Source of the DNA: Hydrogenophaga sp. BPS33
GTDB taxonomy: Bacteria > Pseudomonadota > Gammaproteobacteria > Burkholderiales > Burkholderiaceae_C
Reading direction: 5' to 3'
DNA length: 64,000 bases
Assembly (NCBI RefSeq): GCF_009859475.1
Contig: NZ_CP044549.1
Location: forward strand, 5,022,001-5,086,000
A program made the translations under genes and the position numbers. This document shows positions 17,315-29,414 of this stretch, one piece after another; within the stretch, counting starts at the first letter, position 1, and every line of letters begins with the position of its first letter. The notes under the pieces are model-generated. The model did no database searches, was not told the DNA's origin, and worked only from the letters and a program-made list of their open reading frames with translations.

Positions 17315-19657
17315 ATGAAATCCCTCAGCGACTCACTGACAAGTTTCTTCCAACCCGCTCTGCCCCACGGGCAGACCGCCCCTGGCGGTCAGACTGGCGC
17401 GAGTTCCACCGACCCCGACACGAAAACCGGTGGCTTTTTCACCTGGGTCGACGGCGCCAGCGCGAGCGTCACGGGCTTTGCCAATGGCATCTTGGCCGCC
17501 GTCACCACGTTCGTCGAAGCGCCGGTGAAAAGCACCACGACCATCCTCTCCAACGGCGACGTCGCCGACGAGGACTCCGTTTCGGTCTCAGAAGAGGAGG
17601 TGGTGGTGGTGGCGGAGGAAAAGGGGAAGGGAAATGCAGACCATCCTGGCACCCCAGGGCGCCCGGCGCTCGGCAACGCGCCAGAGAAAGGCACCACGAC
17701 CACCGTCCCGAACTTCGACTTCGAGGAGAGCGCTTCGGCATCCGGAGACGAGGAGGTGGAGGAAGCGCATGAAAGCGCACCGCCCAAGACCCCGCGTCCA
17801 TCCCACAGTCCCCTGAGGCACAGCCAACTGCTCGCGGATGTCTACACACCGGACGCCATCGACACCCTGCTGGCGAACTCCAGGGCCCGGAGGAAGGAAG
17901 CCGAGCAACGGGAAGCCACCCAGCGTCGTATCGATGCGATCGTCCGTTGGTGGAAGCACGACACATCCCCGCCGCAGGAGATGTTGAAGCGCCTTGAAAT
18001 AGAGATGGTCGACTTGCGATCGGTCGCCGTGTTGCTCAAGAAGCTGTGCGGTGAAGGATTCATGAGCCCGACCTACGAACCAGCCGTGGCGCTGGTGATC
18101 GCAGCCACGAACAGGGAAGATCGATCGCTGCACAGCCTCATCAACGACCACACGCAGGCGTCGCGACAAAACGCGACCAAGGGGGATCTCGAGTCAGACT
18201 TGAGACACGTCAGAGCAATGCTGGACGCCTGCGTTCCCAAGTTGAACTTCCAGAACTGGACGGTCCAGGAAGCGTTCAGCGCCATGCGTGTGGCCTGCCC
18301 GTGCCCACCCTCCCGGTTGCGCTCTGCGCTGGCTGTCCTGCAGAACGCGAGCACCGGACCCGCCGAGCGGACGCGGCTGGCCAGGGAGTTTCTGGCCGAG
18401 ATTCGCTACTCGAATCGCGATACCCATGGATCGCCGCAACCCATGACCTTGGCCCAGTACCTGCTGTCCGGCATGAGGAGCACAGCCAATGGGCTGCGCG
18501 AGGGCAAGTGCCATTACGCCGCACGCATCGTGGTACAGGGTGGCGCCCTGTATCTGCTGTCGGGCGCCAGTCTCCCGTTGAGGATCGGGTTTGCAGTGCT
18601 CGGCACAGGTCTGCCGCAGCTCTATGCGTGCTGGCGCCTCTACGACGTCGAAAGCAGCGAATACAAGGCGGACCCATCCAAGGCCTTCACTTTGGCAAAA
18701 ATCGTTTCCGTCGCCGGCCCCTTGCTCTTCACGCTCGGGCCTATTGCCGCGGGTGGCGCCATAGGCAGCCCTGCCTTGATGAGTGCGGGCCTCAGCCTCG
18801 GCGAGGGGTCCAGCATCAATGCCATCGGTCGGGTGCTTCGACAGGCCGTGCAGTCATGGAGCATGTCCTCCTGGACCGCAGGCATCAGCCTCGTTCATAC
18901 CGATGGCATCGGGCTGAGCGCCGATGAACAAAGGAGCCTCAATTGCGTGCGAGATGCGTTGTACACCGCCACCAGCATCTTGCTGCTGGTCGTCGGCCCG
19001 ACCGTTACGCAGGAATGGCTGAAACAGAGCATCGCCGCTTTGAAGGGAACGAACCTGGCACAGAACGCGTTCCTGGATGCCGTGCAGCGCAGCCTGTACG
19101 GCGGCTTGAACGAAATGTGCGACGGCTGGAACCCTGACGTGGCGAAGGTGGCTTGCAAGCTGCTTTGGGGAAGGGAATACATCATCCAACCCGGCACGCA
19201 ACGCAACCCGGGCAAAGATCCTCAGCATTTCTTCAACCAGACCGCTTCGCGCCAGATCACGACCGCGCCCTCGGACATCCTCTCGGCAGCCGCTCATCTC
19301 GCCGATGAGTTTGGCGCGCCGCCAGCAGTCGGTATCGCGCTGCGATCGACATCCGCTTTGTTCACCGGCCTGTGGGGAAGCCTGCGGGGCAGGGTGGTCG
19401 GCATCGTCAACACCACGGTACCGATCGATCAGGAAGGCTCGCGCAATCCCAGCGGGCTCCTGTCAACGGCCACCAAGACCGTGCAGTCCCTATGGCGCCG
19501 TTCCCCGGCGGAGAATCGATCGTGGATGTACAAACGCCCCGCCCCGCCCCCCACACAAAGCGCCCCGCAGGCAACAGGCGAAGACGAAAGCGCCCGTGAG
19601 AACAGATTCGACATCTCGGACAGCGCTGACAACGACAACGATGCAGACAACCGGTAG
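17315..19657 (+). CDS. Candidate type III secreted effector or translocated protein, unknown function
   Basis: A 780-residue protein not recognised beyond context. The first 40 residues are rich in Ser, Thr, Gln, Pro and Gly, like type III export signals; about 80-165 is acidic and low complexity (VSEEEVVVVAEEK, GDEEVEEAHE). A charged helical part (180-370) follows, then hydrophobic stretches near 403-437, 459-492 and 549-565 that could insert in a host membrane, and a polar tail ending DSADNDNDADNR. It sits 8 bp behind the CesT-like chaperone gene with a weak ribosome site, so translation is probably coupled. It interrupts the run of minus-strand purine genes. Its codons look less GC-biased than its neighbours', which suggests transfer. 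Confidence 0.6.
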   Translation: MKSLSDSLTSFFQPALPHGQTAPGGQTGASSTDPDTKTGGFFTWVDGASASVTGFANGILAAVTTFVEAPVKSTTTILSNGDVADEDSVSVSEEEVVVVAEEKGKGNADHPGTPGRPALGNAPEKGTTTTVPNFDFEESASASGDEEVEEAHESAPPKTPRPSHSPLRHSQLLADVYTPDAIDTLLANSRARRKEAEQREATQRRIDAIVRWWKHDTSPPQEMLKRLEIEMVDLRSVAVLLKKLCGEGFMSPTYEPAVALVIAATNREDRSLHSLINDHTQASRQNATKGDLESDLRHVRAMLDACVPKLNFQNWTVQEAFSAMRVACPCPPSRLRSALAVLQNASTGPAERTRLAREFLAEIRYSNRDTHGSPQPMTLAQYLLSGMRSTANGLREGKCHYAARIVVQGGALYLLSGASLPLRIGFAVLGTGLPQLYACWRLYDVESSEYKADPSKAFTLAKIVSVAGPLLFTLGPIAAGGAIGSPALMSAGLSLGEGSSINAIGRVLRQAVQSWSMSSWTAGISLVHTDGIGLSADEQRSLNCVRDALYTATSILLLVVGPTVTQEWLKQSIAALKGTNLAQNAFLDAVQRSLYGGLNEMCDGWNPDVAKVACKLLWGREYIIQPGTQRNPGKDPQHFFNQTASRQITTAPSDILSAAAHLADEFGAPPAVGIALRSTSALFTGLWGSLRGRVVGIVNTTVPIDQEGSRNPSGLLSTATKTVQSLWRRSPAENRSWMYKRPAPPPTQSAPQATGEDESARENRFDISDSADNDNDADNR

Positions 19658-19722
19658 ACGCTGCCATCGGGTGGCGGATCGGCATGGCCAACGCCGACCC
19701 CAACGCAATTTCGAGGCGGGGA

Positions 19723-21927
<2,205 letters not shown>

Positions 21928-23073
21928 TCAATTCGGGACCTTGCCCTCGACACCCTTGACGTAGAACTTGATGCCACCCAGGAACTTGTCGTCCGCGACC
22001 GTGTCCTTGGCCAGCACTTCCTTGCCGTCCGAACCCATGATGGGGCCCTTCCAGATCGAGAAGCTGCCGTCCTTCAAACCGGCGCGCACGGTGTCGACCT
22101 TGGCCTTCACCTCGGCCGGCACGTCTTCGGCCACGGAGACCATGTCGATTGCGCCTTCCTTCACGCCCCACCACACACCGCCGGTGGACCAGGTGCCTTC
22201 CAGCACATCCTTGGTGGCCCTGATGTAGTACGGCGCCCAGTTGATCACGGCCGAACCCAGGTGGGCCTTCGGGCCGTAGGCGGTCATGTCCGAGTCCCAG
22301 CCGAAGGCGCGCTTGCCCATCTTCTCGGCGGTCTGCAGCACGGCCGAGGAGTCGGTGTTCTGGAACAGGATGTCGGCACCGCCGTTGATCAGCGACGTGG
22401 CGGCTTCGGTTTCCTTCGGCGGGTCGAACCAGCCGTTGACCCACACCACCTTGGTCTTGACCTTGGGGTTGACCGACTGCGCGCCCAGCGTGAAGCTGTT
22501 GATGTTGCGGATCACTTCAGGGATTGGGATGGAAGCGACCACACCCAGCGTGTTGGACTTGGTCATGCTGCCAGCGATCACGCCTGCCATGTACGCACCT
22601 TCGTAGGTGCGGCTGTCGTAGGTGCGCAGGTTCTCGGCGGTCTTGTAGCCGGTGGCGTGCTCGAACTTCACGTCCTTGAAGTCGGGCGCGATCTTGAGCA
22701 TGGGCTCCATGTAACCGAAGGTGGTACCGAAGACCAGCTTGTTGCCCTGACCGGCCAGATCGCGGATCACGCGCTCGGCATCGGCGCTCTCGGGCACGTT
22801 CTCGACGAAGCTGGTGACGATCTTGTCACCGAACTCTTTCTCCAGCGCCTTGCGGCCGTTGTCGTGCGCGAAAGTCCAGCCGCCGTCGCCCACCGGGCCG
22901 ACATAGGCAAACGCAATCTTCAATGGTTCGGCCTTGGGCGCCTCGGCGGCGGCCGGCGCCGGCGCAGCGGGTGCGGCAGCCTCTTCCTTCTTGCCGCAGC
23001 CGATCAGCACGGCGCTGGTCAGCGCGGTGACCGCAGCGACCTTCATCAGAGAACGTTTGCTCAAATCTGTCAT
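21928..23073 (-). CDS. BMP-family purine nucleoside-binding lipoprotein, copy 2
   Basis: A 381-residue lipoprotein: twin-basic start (LSKRSLMKV), hydrophobic core and lipobox SAVLIGC with the Cys near residue 26, then an Ala/Pro linker. The binding domain has AFAYVGPVGDGGWTFAHDNG, FGTTFGYMEPMLKIA, YEGAYMAGVIAGSM and WWGVKEGAIDMVS. It is the binding component of the importer whose permeases start 53 bp upstream. BMP/PnrA proteins take up purine nucleosides. It is longer than its paralogue at 15484 and, unlike it, membrane-anchored. Confidence 0.93.
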   Translation of the reverse strand: MTDLSKRSLMKVAAVTALTSAVLIGCGKKEEAAAPAAPAPAAAEAPKAEPLKIAFAYVGPVGDGGWTFAHDNGRKALEKEFGDKIVTSFVENVPESADAERVIRDLAGQGNKLVFGTTFGYMEPMLKIAPDFKDVKFEHATGYKTAENLRTYDSRTYEGAYMAGVIAGSMTKSNTLGVVASIPIPEVIRNINSFTLGAQSVNPKVKTKVVWVNGWFDPPKETEAATSLINGGADILFQNTDSSAVLQTAEKMGKRAFGWDSDMTAYGPKAHLGSAVINWAPYYIRATKDVLEGTWSTGGVWWGVKEGAIDMVSVAEDVPAEVKAKVDTVRAGLKDGSFSIWKGPIMGSDGKEVLAKDTVADDKFLGGIKFYVKGVEGKVPN

Positions 23074-23125
23074 GGATAACCTCTTGGTTGGGGGGTGCAG
23101 AAACGCTAGCGAAAACCAAAAATCA

Positions 23126-24046
23126 TTATGCCCCTGGGTAGAAGGGTTTTCCGATCGACGACGGCATGTTGATGCGGATCCACGTCGGGTTGCGCGAGAT
23201 CAGCACCAGCACGACGATGGTGGCCACGTAGGGCATCATGGTCAGGAACTGGCTGGGCACATTGACGCCGACGCCTTGCAGGTGGAACTGCAGCATGGTC
23301 ACGCCACCGAACAGGTACGCACCAAGCAACACGCGTGCCGGCCGCCAAGTGGCGAAGGTGGTGAGGGCGAGCGCGATCCAGCCCTTGCCGGCGATCATGC
23401 CCTCGACCCACAGGGGCGTGTAGACGGTGGACACATAGGCACCGGCCAGACCGCAGAGCGCGCCACCGGCCATGACCGCGACAAGCCGGATGCGGCGCAC
23501 CGGGTAGCCCAGCGCATGCGAGGACTCGGGGCTCTCGCCCACGCTGCGCAGCACCAGGCCGGCGCGCGTGCGGTAGAGGAACCAGATCAGGAAGACCACC
23601 AGCGCCACGCACACGTAGACCATCGGATGGTGGCGGAACAGCGCCGGGCCGATCAGGGGAATGTCGCCCAGCAGCGGGACCACGTGGCGCGTCTGCTCGG
23701 GCAGTTTTTCCTGCACATAGCTGGTGCCGGCGAACGCCGAGAAGCCTGCGCCGAACAGGCTGAGGGCCAGGCCCGTGGCGTACTGGTTGGTGTTGAGCCA
23801 GATCACCAACCCACCGAAGATGGCCGCGAGCAAAGCCCCCGCCGCCATGCCGGCCGCGAAACCCAGCACTGTGCTGCCGGTGTGCACCACGGTGGCGAAG
23901 CCCGCGAGCGCGGCGCACAGCATCATGCCCTCGGCACCGAGGTTGACGATACCGGCCTTCTCGTTGATGAGCAGGCCGAGCGAAGCAATGGCGAGCACCG
24001 TGCCCGCGTTGAGCGAGGAGGCGATCAGGAGTGCAATCGATTCCAT
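23126..24046 (-). CDS. Purine nucleoside ABC transporter permease 2
   Basis: A 306-residue membrane protein of the BPD_transp_2 type, with about eight or nine hydrophobic segments and the family's NEKAGIVNLGAEGMML motif near the N-terminus (residues 27-42) and TFATWRPARVLLGAYLFGG near the end. It pairs with the permease encoded just upstream; its ATG overlaps that gene's stop (TGATG). Together with the ATPase and BMP protein it imports purine nucleosides or bases. Confidence 0.93.
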   Translation of the reverse strand: MESIALLIASSLNAGTVLAIASLGLLINEKAGIVNLGAEGMMLCAALAGFATVVHTGSTVLGFAAGMAAGALLAAIFGGLVIWLNTNQYATGLALSLFGAGFSAFAGTSYVQEKLPEQTRHVVPLLGDIPLIGPALFRHHPMVYVCVALVVFLIWFLYRTRAGLVLRSVGESPESSHALGYPVRRIRLVAVMAGGALCGLAGAYVSTVYTPLWVEGMIAGKGWIALALTTFATWRPARVLLGAYLFGGVTMLQFHLQGVGVNVPSQFLTMMPYVATIVVLVLISRNPTWIRINMPSSIGKPFYPGA

Positions 24047-25215
24047 CAGTGGTCTCCGTTGGCGGTGCGGGATGTTGGAGCGGTTGCGTCCAGAGGCACC
24101 GCAGAACCGGCTCCGCCGCGCTGCAGGTGCGGCCCCCTTGAGGGGGTCGCGCGAAGCGCGGCGGGGATGAATCTCAACCTATATGCAATCAGGGTGTCGC
24201 AGGCCAGCAGCGCAAACAGCAGCAGCCCCTGGAACACACCGGTGATCGACTTGGGCAGCCCCAGGCGCGACTGCGCCAGTTCGCCGCCGATGTAGAACAT
24301 GCTCATGAGGATGGCCGAGAACACGATGCCCACCGGATGCAGCCGCCCGACGAAGGCGACGATGATGGCGGCGAAGCCGTAACCCGCCGGCACATACGGC
24401 GTGAGCTGCCCGATCGGGCCCGCCACTTCCAGGCCACCGGCCAAGCCGGCCGCGCCGCCGGAGATGAGCAACGCGGTCCACAGCGCCTTGCGCGAGGAGA
24501 AACCCGCATAGCGCGCCGCGGCCGGCGCAAGGCCGCCCACGAGCTGCGCGTAGCCCGAGTAGGTGCGAAAGAGGAAGATCCACACCGCCACCACGCCGCC
24601 CAAGGCCAGCAACAGGCCGATGTTCACGCGCGAACCCTGCATGAGACGCGGGATCTGCGTGACCGCCTCGAAGGTCTTGGTCTGCGGGAAGTTGTAGCCA
24701 CCCGGGTCTTTCCACGGGCCGTAGACCAGGAAGTTCAGCACCTGCACGGCCACGTAGACCAGCATCAGGCTCACCAGGATTTCGTTGGCGTTGAAGCGGT
24801 CGCGCAGCAACGCGGTGATGCCCGCCCACAACATGCCGCCCAGCACACCCGCCGCGAGCACGGCGGGCACGATCCAGGGGCCGGTGGTCTTGTCGGCGGT
24901 GAGTGCCACGCCAGCGGCGAAGATCGCGCCGATGATGTACTGGCCCTCCGCGCCGATGTTCCACACGTTGGAGCGAAAACACACCGCCAGGCCCAGCGCG
25001 ATGATGAGCAGCGGGGTGGCTTTCACCATCAGTTCGGACAAGGCATAGGTGCTCTTGATCGGCTCCCAGAAAAACACCTGCAGGCCGCGCACCGGGTCCT
25101 TGCCCAGCACAGCGAACAGGATGACGCCGATCACCACCGTGATCAACAAGGCCAGCAAAGGCGAGGCATAGCCCCAGCGCGCCGAGGGCTGGGGACGGAC
25201 TTCAAGCCGCAACAT
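24046..25215 (-). CDS. Purine nucleoside ABC transporter permease 1, with repeat-derived C-terminal tail
   Basis: A 389-residue membrane protein started at the ATG at 25215 (MLRLEVRPQPSARWGY). It has the EAA-like FRSNVWNIGAEGQYIIGAIF segment and the GYGFAAIIVAFVGRLHPVGI part typical of these permeases. The last transmembrane segment ends around LIAYRLRF; the final 42 or so residues (from [13 protein letters not shown]) are translated from the GC-rich dispersed repeat at 24090-24168 and are not expected in the family. The reading frame survives and the stop still overlaps the next start. Its own start overlaps the ATPase gene by 14 bp. Confidence 0.92.
   Translation of the reverse strand: MLRLEVRPQPSARWGYASPLLALLITVVIGVILFAVLGKDPVRGLQVFFWEPIKSTYALSELMVKATPLLIIALGLAVCFRSNVWNIGAEGQYIIGAIFAAGVALTADKTTGPWIVPAVLAAGVLGGMLWAGITALLRDRFNANEILVSLMLVYVAVQVLNFLVYGPWKDPGGYNFPQTKTFEAVTQIPRLMQGSRVNIGLLLALGGVVAVWIFLFRTYSGYAQLVGGLAPAAARYAGFSSRKALWTALLISGGAAGLAGGLEVAGPIGQLTPYVPAGYGFAAIIVAFVGRLHPVGIVFSAILMSMFYIGGELAQSRLGLPKSITGVFQGLLLFALLACDTLIAYRLRFIPAALRATPSRGPHLQRGGAGSAVPLDATAPTSRTANGDH
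24090..24168. repeat. GC-rich dispersed repeat, copy 5, inside a coding sequence
   Basis: It begins ccagaggcaccgcagaaccg, then ggctccgccg, cccccttgagggggtcgcgc and gaagcgcggcgggg. It is almost identical to the copy at 21846. It lies wholly within the 3' end of permease 1 and supplies its C-terminal residues. Confidence 0.8.
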
Positions 25216-26746
25216 GGGCACTCTCCTTCTTGTGGTGGTTGTGCGGTGCCGTGTCCCACAGGCCGGACATCCACACGCCAATGCGTTCGATGCTCGCGTC
25301 CGCCCGGTCCAGGCTGGGCGACAGGCGGCCCTTGGCGATCACGTGCAGGCGGTCGCTGATTTCGAACAATTCGTCCAGCTCTTCGCTCACCACCAGCACC
25401 GCGCAACCCGCGTCGCGCAGTTTCAGGATCTCGCCACGGATCTGCGCGGCCGCGCCCACGTCCACGCCCCAGGTGGGCTGGCTCACGATGAGCAACTTCG
25501 GCCTGGCCTCGATCTCGCGGCCGACGATGAACTTCTGCAGGTTGCCGCCCGAGAGCGACTTGGCCGCCGCGTCCGGCCCGTTGGCCTTGACCTTGTAGCG
25601 CGCGATGATGTCGGCCGCCTGCGTCTTGAGCGCGCCCACGCGGATCCAGCCACCCGCACCCAGCGCGTCCTTGCGCGAGAGCAGCAGGTTGTGCGCCAGC
25701 GACAGCGTGGGCACGGCACCCCGGCCCAGGCGCTCCTCGGGCACGAAATGCAGGCCAAGCGCGCGCCGCCGCGCGGGGCCCTGGCGCGAGGCGTCCTGCC
25801 CGCCCATGCGGATGCTGCCGGCCGGTGCGCGCTTGTCTTCGCCCGAGAGGCTGTAGAGCAGTTCACTCTGCCCGTTGCCCGAGACGCCGGCAATGCCCAC
25901 CACCTCGCCCGCGCGCACCGTGAGCGCAATGTCGCTCAGGTGGGTACCGAAAGGGTCGTCGCTCTGCAGGCTGAGGCCGCTGACCTCCAGCACGGGCGCA
26001 CCGGCGTGCAGTTCGCGCACCTCCAGCGCCGGCGGCTCGGCGCCGATCATCAGACGCGAGAGCGAGGCATTGCTTTCCTGGCGCGGGTCGCACACGCCCG
26101 TCACCTGCCCGCCGCGCAGCACCGTGCAGGCGGTGCACAGCTCGCGGATCTCGTGCAGCTTGTGGCTGATGTAGAGGATGCTGCAGCCTTCCGAGGCCAG
26201 CTTGCGCAGCACCACGAACAGTTTCTCCACCGCCTGCGGCGTGAGCACCGAGGTCGGCTCGTCAAGGATGAGCAGTTGCGGGTTGGTCAGCAGCGCGCGG
26301 ATGATCTCCACACGCTGCATCTCGCCCACCGAGAGGGTGTGCACCGGGCGCGAGGGGTCGACGTCCAGCCCGTACTCCGTCGCCTTGGCTGTGATGCTCG
26401 CGCTCACCTGCGGCAGCGTGAGCGACTTGTCCAGGCCCAGCCACACGTTCTCGGCCACGGTGAGCGTGTCGAACAGGCTGAAGTGCTGGAACACCATGCT
26501 GATGCCCAGCGCGCGCGCCTCCTGCGGGTTGCGGATGTGCACCGGCTTGCCGTTGAACATCACCGAGCCCTCGTCGGGTTTGACCGATCCGTAGATGATC
26601 TTCATCAGCGTGGACTTGCCCGCGCCGTTCTCGCCCAGCACCGCGTGCACCTCGCCGGGCAATACGGTGAGCGAGACACCGCTGTTGGCCACCACGCCCG
26701 GATAGCGCTTGGTGATGCCGCTGAGTTGCAACCGTGTCGTGGTCAT
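25202..26746 (-). CDS. Purine nucleoside ABC transporter ATP-binding protein (two ABC domains)
   Basis: A 514-residue protein with two fused nucleotide-binding domains, like RbsA/NupO. Domain 1 has Walker [10 protein letters not shown], signature LSVGEMQR and Walker B LLILDEPTSVL. Domain 2 has a degenerate Walker A (GVSGNGQSE), signature LSGGNLQK and a changed Walker B region (LLIVSQPTWGVD, with Ser-Gln where Asp-Glu is usual), so only domain 1 is likely to hydrolyse ATP fully, as in related nucleoside and sugar importers. It is the first gene of the importer operon; the LysR gene lies 27 bp upstream on the same strand and may be co-transcribed with it. Confidence 0.93.
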   Translation of the reverse strand: MTTTRLQLSGITKRYPGVVANSGVSLTVLPGEVHAVLGENGAGKSTLMKIIYGSVKPDEGSVMFNGKPVHIRNPQEARALGISMVFQHFSLFDTLTVAENVWLGLDKSLTLPQVSASITAKATEYGLDVDPSRPVHTLSVGEMQRVEIIRALLTNPQLLILDEPTSVLTPQAVEKLFVVLRKLASEGCSILYISHKLHEIRELCTACTVLRGGQVTGVCDPRQESNASLSRLMIGAEPPALEVRELHAGAPVLEVSGLSLQSDDPFGTHLSDIALTVRAGEVVGIAGVSGNGQSELLYSLSGEDKRAPAGSIRMGGQDASRQGPARRRALGLHFVPEERLGRGAVPTLSLAHNLLLSRKDALGAGGWIRVGALKTQAADIIARYKVKANGPDAAAKSLSGGNLQKFIVGREIEARPKLLIVSQPTWGVDVGAAAQIRGEILKLRDAGCAVLVVSEELDELFEISDRLHVIAKGRLSPSLDRADASIERIGVWMSGLWDTAPHNHHKKESAHVAA

Positions 26747-26773
26747 GTGTCTCCTTCTCGTGGTTCTTGAGGT

Positions 26774-27718
26774 TCAGTTGTCTGCATCGGGCCGCTTGAG
26801 CGAAGCGGCCACGCTCTTGATCTGTTCGCGCAGCCAACGCCCGGCCTTGGAGGCGTGGGTGCGCTCGTGCCACAGCTGGTAGTACATCATTCGCGGAAAC
26901 GCCACCGGACAGGGCAGCACCTGCACGGGCAAGACGCTGGTGAAGCGGTCGCAGTACTGGCGGCCGGTGGTCAGCACCAGCAGGCTGCCGGCCACCATGG
27001 CCGGGATCAACCCGAAATGAGGGCAGCGCGCGGTGATGTTGCGCACCATGTCCAGCGTGGCCAGGTGCTCGTCGATGAAGCCGCGTGCACCCGGGTGGGT
27101 CGGCATGGGCGCGATGTGCTCGGCGCCCAGCCAGGCTTCCACGTCCCAGCCCCGGCGCACCGCCGGGTGCTGGTTCGACACCAGGCACACCACCTCGTCG
27201 CCGAACAGGCGGCCCAGGTGCAGGTCTTCGGGTGGCTGCGACCAGTTGCCGATCACCACGTCCACGTCGCCCTGCGCCAGGTGGTTGCGGTAGTCGGAAT
27301 CGCGCGACAGCGGGTGGATGTCGATCGGGCAGTTGGGCGCCTGGCTCTTGATCTGGCTCACCAGCTGCGGCAGGAACAACGGGTCCATGTAGTCGCTGGC
27401 GGCCAGGCTGAAGCTGTGGTGGGCGGTGGCGGGCTCGAAGCTGCGCGCGTCGGAGAACAGCACCTCGGCGCTGCGCAGGATGTCGGCCGCCGGCTCGATC
27501 ATGCGCAGGCCGGCCACCGTGGGCACCATGCCGGCGCCCGAGCGCACCAGAAGGGGGTCGCCGGCCAGTTCGCGCAGGCGTTTGAGCGCCGCGCTGACCG
27601 CGGGCTGGTACATACCCAGCCGCAGCGCCGCGCGCGAGACACTGCGCTCGGTGAGCACGGTGTGCAGCACGCGGATCAGGTGCAGGTCAATCTTGTCGAA
27701 CATGGAGACGTATTTCAT
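26774..27718 (-). CDS. LysR-family transcriptional regulator of the purine genes
   Basis: A 314-residue protein with an N-terminal winged helix (DLHLIRVLHTVLTERSVSRA, LRLGMYQPAVSAALKRLREL, about 10-65) and a PBP2-type effector domain. The start used is the ATG at 27718 (MKYVSMFDKID); an internal ATG at 27703 would remove five residues. It is divergent from xdhA, with a perfect inverted repeat between them, and lies 27 bp before the importer operon on its own strand. It most likely senses a purine and controls xdhAB and the transporter. Confidence 0.85.
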   Translation of the reverse strand: MKYVSMFDKIDLHLIRVLHTVLTERSVSRAALRLGMYQPAVSAALKRLRELAGDPLLVRSGAGMVPTVAGLRMIEPAADILRSAEVLFSDARSFEPATAHHSFSLAASDYMDPLFLPQLVSQIKSQAPNCPIDIHPLSRDSDYRNHLAQGDVDVVIGNWSQPPEDLHLGRLFGDEVVCLVSNQHPAVRRGWDVEAWLGAEHIAPMPTHPGARGFIDEHLATLDMVRNITARCPHFGLIPAMVAGSLLVLTTGRQYCDRFTSVLPVQVLPCPVAFPRMMYYQLWHERTHASKAGRWLREQIKSVAASLKRPDADN

Positions 27719-27760
27719 ACCCAGCCTGTATGCGTCTGAATGGTGATTTGGGCATTCTGG

Positions 27761-27780
27761 ACATATGGTCGAGCATATGT
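27761..27780. promoter_or_regulatory. Inverted repeat, candidate LysR operator
   Basis: ACATATG-GTCGAG-CATATGT, a perfect 7-bp dyad spaced by 6, containing a T-N11-A core as in LysR-type sites. It is placed between the LysR gene and xdhA. Confidence 0.6.
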
Positions 27781-27800
27781 TGTGCCACGAGGCCGACGCT

Positions 27801-29410
<1,610 letters not shown>

Positions 29411-29414
<4 letters not shown>

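Noticed and set aside
25202..26770. 518-codon plus-strand frame opposite the double ABC ATPase
   Set aside because: Antisense shadow; His/Arg/Ala-rich with no domain, while the minus strand shows both ABC signatures.
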